From NCBI GenBank assembly GCA_900549865.1, contig URPU01000015.1:1-35137 (forward strand): a stretch of 35,137 bases of DNA, given 5' to 3'. This document shows positions 7,721 through 15,330 of the stretch, one piece after another. This stretch comes from an uncultured Eubacteriales bacterium (GTDB lineage Bacteria; Bacillota; Clostridia; Oscillospirales; Oscillospiraceae). Each line of letters opens with the position of its first letter. Positions within the stretch are counted from its first letter, which is position 1. The translations under genes were made by a program, and so were the position numbers. The notes beneath the pieces were generated by a model. The model made no database searches and was not told the origin of the DNA. It saw only the letters and a program-made list of their open reading frames with translations.

Positions 7721-8042
7721 CGTTCTCATCGCCGTGGGCGCGTTCTTCGCGCTTGCCGGCACGCTGGGCATCCTGAAAATGCCCGACACCTTCTGCCGTA
7801 TGCAGGCCAGCACCTGCATCACCACCATGGGCGTTATCGGCGTGGGTCTGGGCGGATTGCTGTACGCCGTCTTCATCATGGGCAGCCCCGCCACGGCGGT
7901 GAAGGTCTGCGTCATCGTCGCGCTTGTCCTCACCACGAACCCCGTCGGCGCGCACGCCATTGCAAAGGGCGCGTATCAGGCCGGTATCCGCCCCGAAAAG
8001 AAAATGGAAATCGACGATTACAGGAGGGATTTCGATGAATAA
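7701..8042 (+). CDS. mbhC: Mrp-type antiporter subunit MrpG-like (MbhC)
   Basis: This is a MrpG/MnhG-family protein of 113 residues with three membrane helices. The family core ALAGTLGILKMPDTFCRMQA and the STCITTMGVIGVGLG and ALVLTTNPVGAHAIAKGAY segments are clear. ATG 7701 follows AAGGGGAGG (7682-7690) by ten bases and gives the usual short N-terminus; an upstream reading from 7614 has no family sequence. It overlaps mbhD by eight bases, so translation is probably coupled. Confidence 0.92.
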   Translation: MLRIIIDVLIAVGAFFALAGTLGILKMPDTFCRMQASTCITTMGVIGVGLGGLLYAVFIMGSPATAVKVCVIVALVLTTNPVGAHAIAKGAYQAGIRPEKKMEIDDYRRDFDE

Positions 8043-8289
8043 CCTGCTTGTTGTCTTGGACATTCTCACGGTCTCCGGCGTCGTCGTGTGCGCCATCATC
8101 GCCAGCTCCTGCAAGAAGCTTCTCAGCTCCGTCGTCGCGCTGGGCGCAACGGGCATTTTCGTCGCCGCGTCCTTCCTCGTGATGCACGCGCCCGACGTCG
8201 CCATATCCGAGGCCGCCGTCGGCGCGGCGCTCAGCCCGCTCATATTCATCGTCACTCTCAAAAAGATAAGAGGAGGCGACGACAAATGA
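8035..8289 (+). CDS. mbhD: MbhD-like subunit (DUF4040, MrpB/MrpA C-terminal type)
   Basis: This 84-residue, three-helix membrane protein belongs to the DUF4040/MbhD family, which corresponds to part of the C-terminal region of MrpA. The signature HAPDVAISEAAVGAALSPL is at residues 46-64. ATG 8035 follows AGGAGGG and overlaps the mbhC reading frame by eight bases; its stop overlaps the mbhE start (ATGA). In Mbh and Mrp structures this small subunit helps form the ion path in the membrane arm; the same role is inferred here. Confidence 0.9.
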   Translation: MNNLLVVLDILTVSGVVVCAIIASSCKKLLSSVVALGATGIFVAASFLVMHAPDVAISEAAVGAALSPLIFIVTLKKIRGGDDK

Positions 8290-8657
8290 AGAAATTCCTC
8301 ACTTGGGTCTCCATGGGCGTGTTCCTCTTCGCGGGCGTTTACGCCAGCATCACCATGGCGCGTATGCCCCGCACCTATGACGGCGCGTCGGCTGCCCCCT
8401 CGGTGTACGAGCTTCAGCAAAACCCCGCCGCCTATGACGACACCGCGGCCGACGGCGCGGCAGCGGCCATCGTGCAGCAGAACCTTGACAGAACGCACGC
8501 CGTCAACGACGTCACATCCATCGTCTTTGACTTCCGCGGCTATGACACCATGGGCGAGGCGTTCATCCTCATCACGGCCGTGGCCGGTTCGTCCGTCATC
8601 ATCTATAACGGCATAAAGGAAAAGAAGGAGGGCGGCAGCGATGGAAAAGAAGAATAA
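8286..8657 (+). CDS. mbhE: MbhE-like membrane subunit
   Basis: This 123-residue protein has an N-terminal helix (FLTWVSMGVFLFAGVYASI), an outward-facing loop rich in Ala, Asp and Gln, then the signature DFRGYDTMGEAFILITAVAG leading into a second helix. The DFRxYDTxGE motif is typical of MbhE and of the end of MrpA, just before MrpB. It starts by ATGA overlap with mbhD, and its end overlaps mbhF by 17 bases. It is part of the ion-translocating arm; the exact role of this subunit is known only by family. Confidence 0.85.
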   Translation: MKKFLTWVSMGVFLFAGVYASITMARMPRTYDGASAAPSVYELQQNPAAYDDTAADGAAAAIVQQNLDRTHAVNDVTSIVFDFRGYDTMGEAFILITAVAGSSVIIYNGIKEKKEGGSDGKEE

Positions 8658-9108
8658 TATCGTCATAAAGCGCATCATACAGCGCTGCGGCTGCGACATG
8701 GTTTTGCCGCTTGCGCTGGTGTACGTGTTCTATATCATTCTCCACGGCCACATCTCTCCGGGCGGCGGCTTCCAGGGCGGCGTGCTCATGACCGCCATTA
8801 TCATCCTCATCTACCTCGGCCACGGGTATGAGGCGACCTGCCGCGCGCTGAACGTGGAGCTTCTGCGCCGGACGGAGGGTCTCGCCGTCACGCTTTATAT
8901 CGCCATTGCGATGCTCGGCGTCGTGTTCGGCGCGCAGTTCTGCCAGAACGTTGCCTTTGAAAACGGCAATATCGGCGATCTCATCAGCTCCGGCACCATC
9001 GCGTGGATGGATGAGGCCGTCGGCCTCAACGTGCTGTGCGGCGTCGGCGTGCTCAGTCTTTCCATGCTGGGCCTGCTGTCCGCGCGCGACGTAGACAACA
9101 AGAAATGA
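8641..9108 (+). CDS. mbhF: Mrp-type antiporter subunit MrpB-like (MbhF)
   Basis: This is a MrpB/MnhB-family protein of 155 residues with four membrane helices. The family motif HGHISPGGGFQGGVLMTA is present near residues 35-52, followed by IIILIYLGHGYE. A short basic N-terminus (MEKKNNIVIKRI) faces the cytoplasm by the positive-inside rule. It starts inside mbhE and is followed by mbhG after ten bases. It belongs to the sodium/proton antiporter half of the complex. Confidence 0.92.
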   Translation: MEKKNNIVIKRIIQRCGCDMVLPLALVYVFYIILHGHISPGGGFQGGVLMTAIIILIYLGHGYEATCRALNVELLRRTEGLAVTLYIAIAMLGVVFGAQFCQNVAFENGNIGDLISSGTIAWMDEAVGLNVLCGVGVLSLSMLGLLSARDVDNKK

Positions 9109-9118
9109 GGTGCAAGAT

Positions 9119-9469
9119 ATGATACTGTTCAACTATATCGCGTCCTTCTTCCTCATTGCCCTCGGCTTTTACACCATCATCACCAAGTATAACCTCGTCA
9201 AGACCGTCATCGGCCTCGGCATCACCGACTACGGCGTGAACCTTCTCATCATCTCCATCGGCTTCAACCCCGGCGGCACCGCCCCCATCTTCACCCCCGG
9301 TGAGCTGACAGCCGCAAGCTGGTTCGTCGATCCCATCCCGCAGGCGCTCACGCTGACGAGCATCGTCATCGGCGCGTGCACCACGGCAATGGCCCTCGCC
9401 CTCGTGATGAAGCTTGAGGAGAGCTACGGCACCATTGACACGCGCGAGATAAGGAGGCTGAGAGGATGA
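9119..9469 (+). CDS. mbhG: Mrp-type antiporter subunit MrpC/NuoK-like (MbhG)
   Basis: This is a MrpC/NuoK-like three-helix subunit of 116 residues, a standard part of complex I-type ion channels. It reads MILFNYIASFFLIALGFYTI and contains LVKTVIGLGITDYGVNLLII and the helix-3 segment IPQALTLTSIVIGACTTAMA. ATG 9119 is preferred over GTG 9110 because the GTG lies within the GAGGTG ribosome binding site. The stop overlaps the mbhH start (ATGA at 9466-9469). Confidence 0.92.
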   Translation: MILFNYIASFFLIALGFYTIITKYNLVKTVIGLGITDYGVNLLIISIGFNPGGTAPIFTPGELTAASWFVDPIPQALTLTSIVIGACTTAMALALVMKLEESYGTIDTREIRRLRG

Positions 9470-11391
9470 GCTTTTTTGACTATCACCACTTCCCGGTCTA
9501 CTCCATAATGGTGCTTTTCCTCGGCGCGTTTCTCATCGTCATGTTCGGTAAAAGCAAGGCGTTCAGAAATACCGTCGCCTTCCTCGCCGTCTCCGCGTCT
9601 CTCGCGTGCATGATCGCGCTCATAAAGCCCGTTTTCCTTCAGGGCGAGATAATCGCCTACTGGATGGGCTCGCGCTCCATTGCGGGCGGCTATGCCATCG
9701 GCATCGCGCTTGAGGTCGATGCGCTCAGCCTGTTTTTCGGGCTTCTTATCTCCGCGGCGGTGTTCGTCTCGTGCGTGTACTCGCTTCAGTACATGGATCA
9801 TGACGACAATGTGCCGCAGTACTACACGCTCTTCCTCATGCTCGCGGGCGGCGTTATGGGCCTTGTGCTCACGGGCGATATCTTCAACATGTTCATCATG
9901 GTGGAGATCCTCACCTTCGCCGCCGTCGCGCTGACGGCCTTCCGCAACAAGGCGCACGGCGCGCTTGAGGCCGCGTTCAAGTATATGGTCGTGGGCTGCA
10001 TGGGCTCGACCTGCGTGCTCGTGGGCATCATCATGCTCTACGCGCAGCTTCACACGCTCAACTTCGCCCAGCTCTCCGCGCTCGTTCCCGGCAACATCAA
10101 TAACTCCACGAAGCTGGCCTTCGCGCTTTTGTACATAGGCTTCTCCACAAAGGCCTTCATCGTGCCCTTCCATCCCCTCGCCGCCGACGCGCACGGCGCG
10201 GCCCCCGCGTCCATATCCGTGCTCATCTCCGGCGTGCTGACGAAGTCCGGCATTTACGGCATCATACGCCTGACCTACTTCCTGTTCCAGACCATGGGGC
10301 TCGGCTCGTTCCAGTTCCTTCTGGTGTTCGTGGGCAGTGTGAGCATGTTCGTGTGCGTGACGATGGCGCTTGCCCAGCATGACTTCAAGCGCCTTCTCGC
10401 CTACCACAGCATTTCGCAGATAGGCTATGTGCTGACGGCCGTGGGTCTGTGCACGGGGCTTGGCTTCTCCGCCGGGCTTTATCACGCCATGAACCACACG
10501 CTTTTCAAGGGGCTTCTGTTCCTTGCCGCGGGCGCGGTGCTCTATCAGACCGGCACCACCGACCTCGACGAGCTTGGCGGCCTTTCAAAGAAAATGCCGT
10601 GGACGACGGGACTGTTCCTCGTCGGCGCGTTCTCCATCAGCGGTCTGCCCCCCTTCAATGGCTTCGCCTCAAAGTGGATGATCTACCAGGCCACGTATGA
10701 GAAGGCCGCGGAGACGGGCAATATCGGCTTCCTCCTCGTGACGGTCATCGCGCTCGTCACCTCCGTGCTGACTCTCGCCTCCTTTGTCAAGGTCAGCCAG
10801 TCCGTGTTCTTCGGGCGGCTCCCGGCGAAGTTTGAAAACGTCACCGAGGTCAGGCCCGGCATGATCATCGCCATGTGCATCTTCGCCGTGCTGTGCGTCG
10901 CCACTGGGCTCTTCCCCAGCTTCGTCACCCGCTTCGTGACGGAGCCTGCCGCGCGCGCCGCGTTCAGCGTCGTGCAGTATATCGACGCCATGATGGGCAC
11001 CGGCTACGCCGCCACTGTCATGGGTGAGGATCTGCCCATCGTCGCCACCGTGTCGTTCACGCAGGTTGGATATTGGAGTCCCGTGTCGTGGCTGCTGGTG
11101 CTGTGCATCACGCTTCTCGCCGTCACCATCGTCGCCGTATCCGCGCGCTATGACTGCGTCAGCCAGAGCCGCGGCGAAGCCGTCGAGGCCAAGTACGACC
11201 TCTTCTTCGGCGGCGAAGAGAGCGTCTACTCCCAGGTCGGCGGGGGCGACCTCTTCTGGGGCTTCAAGCATAACTGGCGGCACTATTTCGACTTCATGCA
11301 CAGGCTGCACAGCGGCGTCGTCAACGACTATGCCCTGTGGGCGGCTGTGGCGCTGTCGCTTGCGATAGTGTTCATCCAGATAGTTCTTTAA
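9466..11391 (+). CDS. mbhH: Mrp-type antiporter subunit MrpD/NuoM-like with C-terminal extension (MbhH)
   Basis: This is the large antiporter-like subunit (NuoL/M/N, MrpD family), about 14 membrane helices, thought to move ions in response to hydrogenase turnover. Conserved charged positions are visible: MVEILTF (helix 5 Glu), STKAFIVPFHPLAADAHG (Lys and His), KSGIYGIIR (Lys), and NHTLFKGLLFLAAGA (helix 12 Lys). At 641 residues it is more than 100 longer than a usual MrpD. The extra part has a helix (SWLLVLCITLLAVTIVAVSA), a soluble stretch of about 45 residues (YDLFFGGEES to FDFMHRLHSG), and a final helix (ALWAAVALSLAIVFIQIVL). This may stand in for the missing separate MbhI. AAGGAGG (9451-9457) precedes the start. 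Confidence 0.92.
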   Translation: MSFFDYHHFPVYSIMVLFLGAFLIVMFGKSKAFRNTVAFLAVSASLACMIALIKPVFLQGEIIAYWMGSRSIAGGYAIGIALEVDALSLFFGLLISAAVFVSCVYSLQYMDHDDNVPQYYTLFLMLAGGVMGLVLTGDIFNMFIMVEILTFAAVALTAFRNKAHGALEAAFKYMVVGCMGSTCVLVGIIMLYAQLHTLNFAQLSALVPGNINNSTKLAFALLYIGFSTKAFIVPFHPLAADAHGAAPASISVLISGVLTKSGIYGIIRLTYFLFQTMGLGSFQFLLVFVGSVSMFVCVTMALAQHDFKRLLAYHSISQIGYVLTAVGLCTGLGFSAGLYHAMNHTLFKGLLFLAAGAVLYQTGTTDLDELGGLSKKMPWTTGLFLVGAFSISGLPPFNGFASKWMIYQATYEKAAETGNIGFLLVTVIALVTSVLTLASFVKVSQSVFFGRLPAKFENVTEVRPGMIIAMCIFAVLCVATGLFPSFVTRFVTEPAARAAFSVVQYIDAMMGTGYAATVMGEDLPIVATVSFTQVGYWSPVSWLLVLCITLLAVTIVAVSARYDCVSQSRGEAVEAKYDLFFGGEESVYSQVGGGDLFWGFKHNWRHYFDFMHRLHSGVVNDYALWAAVALSLAIVFIQIVL

Positions 11392-11404
11392 GGAGGTGGG
11401 AAGT

Positions 11405-12421
11405 ATGACATTGGTTTTGACTGCCCTGCAATATCTCGGCTACATTCTGATTTTCCCCGGCTTCCTGTTCTGCTTTCTGGCCGGTATGCTTCTCACCGGT
11501 ATCGACCGCAAGCTGGTCGCCAAGATGCAGAAGCGCGTCGGCCCGCCCGTTCTCCAGCCCTTTTATGACTTCTTCAAGCTCTGCGGCAAGGAGACCATTC
11601 TCCCCGCCGCCGCGTCAAAGACGGTCTTTCTCGCCGCGCCCCTCGTGGGGCTGGCCGCGCTCGTGGTTTTGCAGCTTTTCATCCCCATCCACGGCTGGGC
11701 GGCCTTCTCCGGCATGGCGGATATCATCGTCATCCTCTACCTGCTGCTCATCCCGGCCATGTCCGTGATGCTCGGCGGCGCGGCCTCCGGCTCGCCCTAT
11801 GCCGGCGTCGGGCTCAGCCGCGAAATGGTCACCGTCATCTCGTGTGAGCTTCCCCTTGTGCTGGTGCTGTTGGCCGTGGGCAAGGTCGCCGGGGGCGATT
11901 CCGTCACCTTCTCGTTCACGAGGATCGCCGAGTACCAGCTTGAAAACGGCAGTCTCATCACCCACGCCAGCCTCATCCCCGCCGCACTCGCCTTCCTTCT
12001 CATCATCCCCGGCGAGACGGGCAGCCACCCCTTCGACACGGCCGAGGCCGAAACGGAGATCTGCGAGGGGCTTCTGGCCGAGTACAGCGGCGCGCCGCTT
12101 GCGGTGTATAAGCTCTGCCACAGCATCAAGCTTCTCACCATGACCAGCCTCTTCACTGCGCTTTTCCTCGGTGGCATGGGCGGCGGCGCGGCGGCGCTCT
12201 CGTCGCTTCTGGGTCTTTCCGGCGGCGCCGCGGGCGGCCTCGGTATCCTCTTCGCCGCGCTCGTCATGTTCCTCGTCTGCCTTGCCGTCACCGCCGTCAC
12301 CGTCTCCCTTGTCCACGCCGTCACTGCAAGGCTCAAGATAGAGCAGGTTTTCAAGTACTACTGGACCGTCGTGACGGGGCTGGCTGTCATCAGCCTTGTC
12401 CTCGCATGGTACGGTCTGTAA
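11405..12421 (+). CDS. mbhM: Hydrogenase membrane anchor subunit MbhM (NuoH/EchB-like)
   Basis: This NuoH-family subunit joins the hydrogenase arm to the membrane antiporter arm and forms the ion path near the active-site subunits. The 338-residue protein shows the family motifs LLTGIDRKLVAKMQKRVGPP and YDFFKLCGKE after the first helix, and HPFDTAEAETEICEG with the conserved acidic residues. About eight membrane helices are present. ATG 11405 is preferred to GTG 11396, since the GTG is inside the AAGGAGGTG site. It is followed 12 bases later by mbhJ; this M-J-N order differs from the Pyrococcus J-K-L-M-N order. Confidence 0.93.
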   Translation: MTLVLTALQYLGYILIFPGFLFCFLAGMLLTGIDRKLVAKMQKRVGPPVLQPFYDFFKLCGKETILPAAASKTVFLAAPLVGLAALVVLQLFIPIHGWAAFSGMADIIVILYLLLIPAMSVMLGGAASGSPYAGVGLSREMVTVISCELPLVLVLLAVGKVAGGDSVTFSFTRIAEYQLENGSLITHASLIPAALAFLLIIPGETGSHPFDTAEAETEICEGLLAEYSGAPLAVYKLCHSIKLLTMTSLFTALFLGGMGGGAAALSSLLGLSGGAAGGLGILFAALVMFLVCLAVTAVTVSLVHAVTARLKIEQVFKYYWTVVTGLAVISLVLAWYGL

Positions 12422-12433
12422 GGAGGGGCGAAT

Positions 12434-12874
12434 ATGTTCAAAAAACTCATTGCCGAAAGCACCGGCAAGTCGCCGTGGCTGTTCCATATCAACGCCGGCT
12501 CCTGCAACGGCTGCGACATCGAGCTTGTCAGCGTGCTCACGCCGCGCTATGACGCGGAGCGCCTCGGCTTCAAGCTGACCGGTTCCCCGCGCCATGCGGA
12601 TATCGTCGTCGTGACCGGCCCCGTGACGAAGCAGTCTCTCCCGCGCGTGCTGCGCGCGATAGAGCAGGTGCCGGAGCCGAAGTGCATCGTCACCATGGGC
12701 TCCTGCCCGCAGTCGGGCAACGTTTTCAAGGGCAGCTACTCCGTGGCCGGCCCGCTCAGCAAGTATGTGCACGTCGATGTGGACGTCGCCGGCTGCGCGC
12801 CGAAGCCCGAGGCCGTCATTGACGGGCTTGCGCTCGCCGCGAAGCTGCTTTCGGAGAAAAGGGGGCAGAAATAA
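12434..12874 (+). CDS. mbhJ: [NiFe] hydrogenase small subunit, MbhJ/EchC/NuoB type
   Basis: This is the small subunit that binds the [4Fe-4S] cluster closest to the NiFe centre. The 146-residue protein has the four expected ligands: C24 and C27 (NAGSCNGCDIE), C91 (TMGSCPQSG) and C121 (VAGCAPKPE). The N-terminus contacts the large subunit encoded 6 kb upstream. It follows AGGAGGGG and its last base overlaps the mbhN start (TAATG). The short length, without a twin-arginine signal, fits a cytoplasm-facing group 4 enzyme and not a periplasmic uptake hydrogenase. Confidence 0.95.
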   Translation: MFKKLIAESTGKSPWLFHINAGSCNGCDIELVSVLTPRYDAERLGFKLTGSPRHADIVVVTGPVTKQSLPRVLRAIEQVPEPKCIVTMGSCPQSGNVFKGSYSVAGPLSKYVHVDVDVAGCAPKPEAVIDGLALAAKLLSEKRGQK

Positions 12875-13506
12875 TGGATTTCCCGTTTGTTAAAGAGGCC
12901 ATAAGCCAGCTTTTCAGCAAGACCAGCTGCGCGATGTACCCCGCCGTCCCCAGCGAGGCCGCCCCGAACTACCGCGGCCGCATCGTCTATCACGCGGACA
13001 AGTGCATCGGCTGCGGCATGTGTGAGCGCGTCTGCGCAGGCAGCGCCATCACCCGCACGGTGGAAAAGCTCGAGGAGGGCGACAGGATAACGCTGACCTT
13101 CAACCTCGGCTCCTGCACGTTCTGCGCCACCTGCGCCGATTTTTGCAGCACCAAGGCGATCGAGTTCACCGGCGACTATCACATGGTAGCCACGAAGGAG
13201 GAGGACCTTCTCGTCACCGGCAGTCACATCCGCCCCGCGAGGAAGCCTGCCGCGCCCAAGCCCGCCGCCCCGGCCGCGGGTGCCGCAAGCCCTGCTCCTG
13301 CGGAGAGCGCCGTCTCCCCCAGAGACGACGGCAAGCCCGTCTGCGACGAGGCTAAATGCGTCCACTGCACCCTCTGCGCCAGAAAGTGCCCGCAGGGCGC
13401 GCTTGAGGTCGATCGCGCCGCAAAGACGTGGAAGTGCAGCTATGACGACTGTGTCGCCTGCGGCGCCTGCGCCGCGGCCTGCCCGAAAAAGGCCATCGTC
13501 ATGTAA
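12874..13506 (+). CDS. mbhN: Ferredoxin-like hydrogenase subunit MbhN with an extra C-terminal ferredoxin domain
   Basis: This is the NuoI/MbhN-type subunit that takes electrons from reduced ferredoxin and passes them to MbhJ. The 210-residue protein has four CxxCxxCxxxC motifs. The first two (C44-C54, C81-C91) form the normal NuoI-like domain, in which Ala replaces the usual Pro after the first motif (ERVCAGSAI). A proline/alanine-rich linker spans about residues 118-154. A second ferredoxin domain follows (C162-C172 and C193-C203, each followed by Pro). Single-domain MbhN proteins are about 130-140 residues, so the C-terminal domain is extra. It is the last gene of the locus; repeat copy B begins 12 bases after its stop. 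Confidence 0.93.
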   Translation: MDFPFVKEAISQLFSKTSCAMYPAVPSEAAPNYRGRIVYHADKCIGCGMCERVCAGSAITRTVEKLEEGDRITLTFNLGSCTFCATCADFCSTKAIEFTGDYHMVATKEEDLLVTGSHIRPARKPAAPKPAAPAAGAASPAPAESAVSPRDDGKPVCDEAKCVHCTLCARKCPQGALEVDRAAKTWKCSYDDCVACGACAAACPKKAIVM

Positions 13507-13518
13507 TATTTCCGTAAA

Positions 13519-13708
13519 ACTGTCGAAAAAGTGGCTTTGCCGCTTTTTCGAGAAAGCTTCGCTGCGTTCTGCGCCTCAGTTGCCCGCTGACAGCGGACAA
13601 TTCGACGCTCACTCCGCGCAAAGTGTTTTCTGCCACGCACATGTCGCGGCAGAAAACAGATTATACTGCTTTCGCGTCTGCAGACGCGAAACTCTGCGAG
13701 GCTTTTTT
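13519..13708 (+). repeat. Full copy (B) of the 190-base dispersed hairpin-rich repeat
   Basis: This 190-base segment matches copy C (22241-22430) with eight substitutions and no gaps, about 96% identity. It runs from ACTGTCGAAAAAG to GCGAGGCTTTTTT and contains at least four inverted repeats: TCGAAAAAGTGGC/GCCGCTTTTTCGA; TTGCCCGCT/AGCGGACAA (one mismatch here, none in copy C); GTTTTCTGCC/GGCAGAAAAC; and TTTCGCGTC/GACGCGAAA. It begins 12 bases after the mbhN stop. No transposase or clear terminal target-site duplication is seen. Short open frames inside it differ between copies and are not believed to be genes. Confidence 0.9.
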
Positions 13709-13720
13709 ACACGTTGCTTT

Positions 13721-13760
13721 ACGCCTTGAACGCATGTTCAGGGCGTAATTTTACGTTTTT
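13721..13760 (+). terminator. Terminator of the hyp-mbh locus
   Basis: ACGCCTTGAAC (13721-13731) pairs with GTTCAGGGCGT (13736-13746) with one G-T wobble around a GCAT loop, followed by AATTTTACGTTTTT. It lies beyond repeat copy B, so the repeat would be transcribed as part of the mbh 3' end unless the T run ending the repeat stops transcription first. Confidence 0.75.
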
Positions 13761-13763
13761 ATG

Positions 13764-13792
13764 TTGAGTTGCGGCGGGAAATATAGTAGAAT
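13764..13792 (+). promoter_or_regulatory. Promoter of the MBOAT-SGNH pair
   Basis: TTGAGT (13764-13769) and TAGAAT (13787-13792) have a 17-base spacer, and the MBOAT gene starts 44 bases downstream after AAAGGA. It follows directly after the mbh terminator. Confidence 0.65.
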
Positions 13793-13836
13793 ATAGTTTA
13801 ATGTGTCTTATGTCCCGCTTCTGAAAGGATAGTTCC

Positions 13837-15315
13837 ATGCTCTTCAACTCATACATATTCGTGCTCGGCTTTCTGCCGCTGTGTCTGGCGGGCTATTTCC
13901 TGCTCAACCGCGCCGGCTGGAAGCGCGCCGCGCTCATATTTCTTCTCGGCATGTCGCTGTGGTTCTACGGCGCGAACACGCCCAAATACCTCATCCTCAT
14001 CGTCTCCAGCGTGCTTGTCAACTACGGGTTCTACAGGCTCTCTGCCGCCATATCCGGGGATAAGCTGCGCCGCGCCGCGAAGCTCGCCGCCGTGGCCGTC
14101 AACCTCGGCGTGCTGTTTTACTTCAAGTATTACGACTTCTTTGCCGAGACGGTCAATTCCATTTTCCGCTCCGACTGGACGCTTCGGCATGTCATGCTTC
14201 CGCTCGGCATCAGCTTCTTCACCTTCCAGCAGATATCCTTTGTCGTGGACGCCTTTAACGGCGAGGTGAAGGACTGCTCCCTGCTCGACTATGCCTGCTT
14301 CGTCACCTTCTTCCCCCAGCTTATCGCCGGCCCCATCGTCACCCATGACGAGCTTGTCCCTCAGCTTCAGGACGATTCGCGCAAGCACTTCAACTGTGAA
14401 AATTTCGCGCGCGGCGTGTACATCTTCGCCATCGGTCTGGCCAAGAAGGTGCTCATTGCCGACAACCTCAACCGCGCCGTTCTCATGGGCTACAGCTACA
14501 TTGCCTACGGAAGCTGGAACGTCATGGACAGCACGAACTGTCTCATCGTCATGCTGTCCTACACCCTGCAAATGTACTTTGATTTCAGCGGCTACAGCGA
14601 CATGGCCATCGGCCTCGGCAAAATGTTCAATATCGACCTGCCGCAGAACTTCAACTCGCCCTATAAGGCGCTCACCATTCTTGACCACTGGAAGCGCTGG
14701 CACATCACCCTCACGCGCTTTCTCACGAAGTATATCTATATCCCCCTCGGCGGCAGCCGCCGGGGCGAGGCGCGCACCTATCTCAACATCATGATCGTCT
14801 ACCTGCTCAGCGGCCTTTGGCACGGCGCGGGCTGGACGTATGTGTGCTGGGGCGCGCTGCACGGGCTTTTCTGCGTCCTCACGCGCTGGGGCAAGCGCGT
14901 CTTTGCACGCATCCCCAAGGCGCTGAACTGGTTTATCACCTTCCTTTTCATCAACCTCGGCTTCATCATCTTCCGCGCGGACAGTCTCGGTCAGGCGTTT
15001 TCCGTCATCGGGCGCATATTCAGCTTCGACTTCGGCCCCGTGCACCCGGATATCTACAGCGGCTTCCAGCTCACGGAGGTCATGCTGCCCCTGTCGAAGC
15101 TTCCGTTCATCGGCCGCTTTGTCTACTGGCCACCCATGATGATGCTGCTTTTCCTCGCCGTGTGCATGTTCATCGTGCTCGTGCCGAAAAACGCGTATGA
15201 AAAGATGCAGCGGCTTCAGCCGCGCCCGCTCGCGCTCATCGGCGTGCTCATTCTGCTCGTCTGGTGCATCTTCTCCTTCGGCACCGTCAGCGCGTTTCTG
15301 TATTTCAACTTCTAA
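13837..15315 (+). CDS. MBOAT family O-acyltransferase (AlgI/PatA/DltB-like)
   Basis: This is a membrane-bound O-acyltransferase of the AlgI type, which moves acyl (often acetyl) groups across the membrane for transfer to extracellular sugars. The 492-residue protein begins MLFNSYIFVLGFLPLCL, typical of the AlgI/PatA group, and has many membrane helices. The catalytic region shows LDHWKRWHITLTRFL (about residues 281-295) and LSGLWHGAGW, with the predicted active-site His329. The ribosome binding site is AAAGGA. A gene for an SGNH-like protein follows 15 bases later, the usual pairing for two-part O-acetylation systems. The acceptor polymer is not shown by the sequence; a cell-wall or exported polysaccharide is likely. 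Confidence 0.92.
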   Translation: MLFNSYIFVLGFLPLCLAGYFLLNRAGWKRAALIFLLGMSLWFYGANTPKYLILIVSSVLVNYGFYRLSAAISGDKLRRAAKLAAVAVNLGVLFYFKYYDFFAETVNSIFRSDWTLRHVMLPLGISFFTFQQISFVVDAFNGEVKDCSLLDYACFVTFFPQLIAGPIVTHDELVPQLQDDSRKHFNCENFARGVYIFAIGLAKKVLIADNLNRAVLMGYSYIAYGSWNVMDSTNCLIVMLSYTLQMYFDFSGYSDMAIGLGKMFNIDLPQNFNSPYKALTILDHWKRWHITLTRFLTKYIYIPLGGSRRGEARTYLNIMIVYLLSGLWHGAGWTYVCWGALHGLFCVLTRWGKRVFARIPKALNWFITFLFINLGFIIFRADSLGQAFSVIGRIFSFDFGPVHPDIYSGFQLTEVMLPLSKLPFIGRFVYWPPMMMLLFLAVCMFIVLVPKNAYEKMQRLQPRPLALIGVLILLVWCIFSFGTVSAFLYFNF

Positions 15316-15330
15316 AGGGGGCGGACGAAT

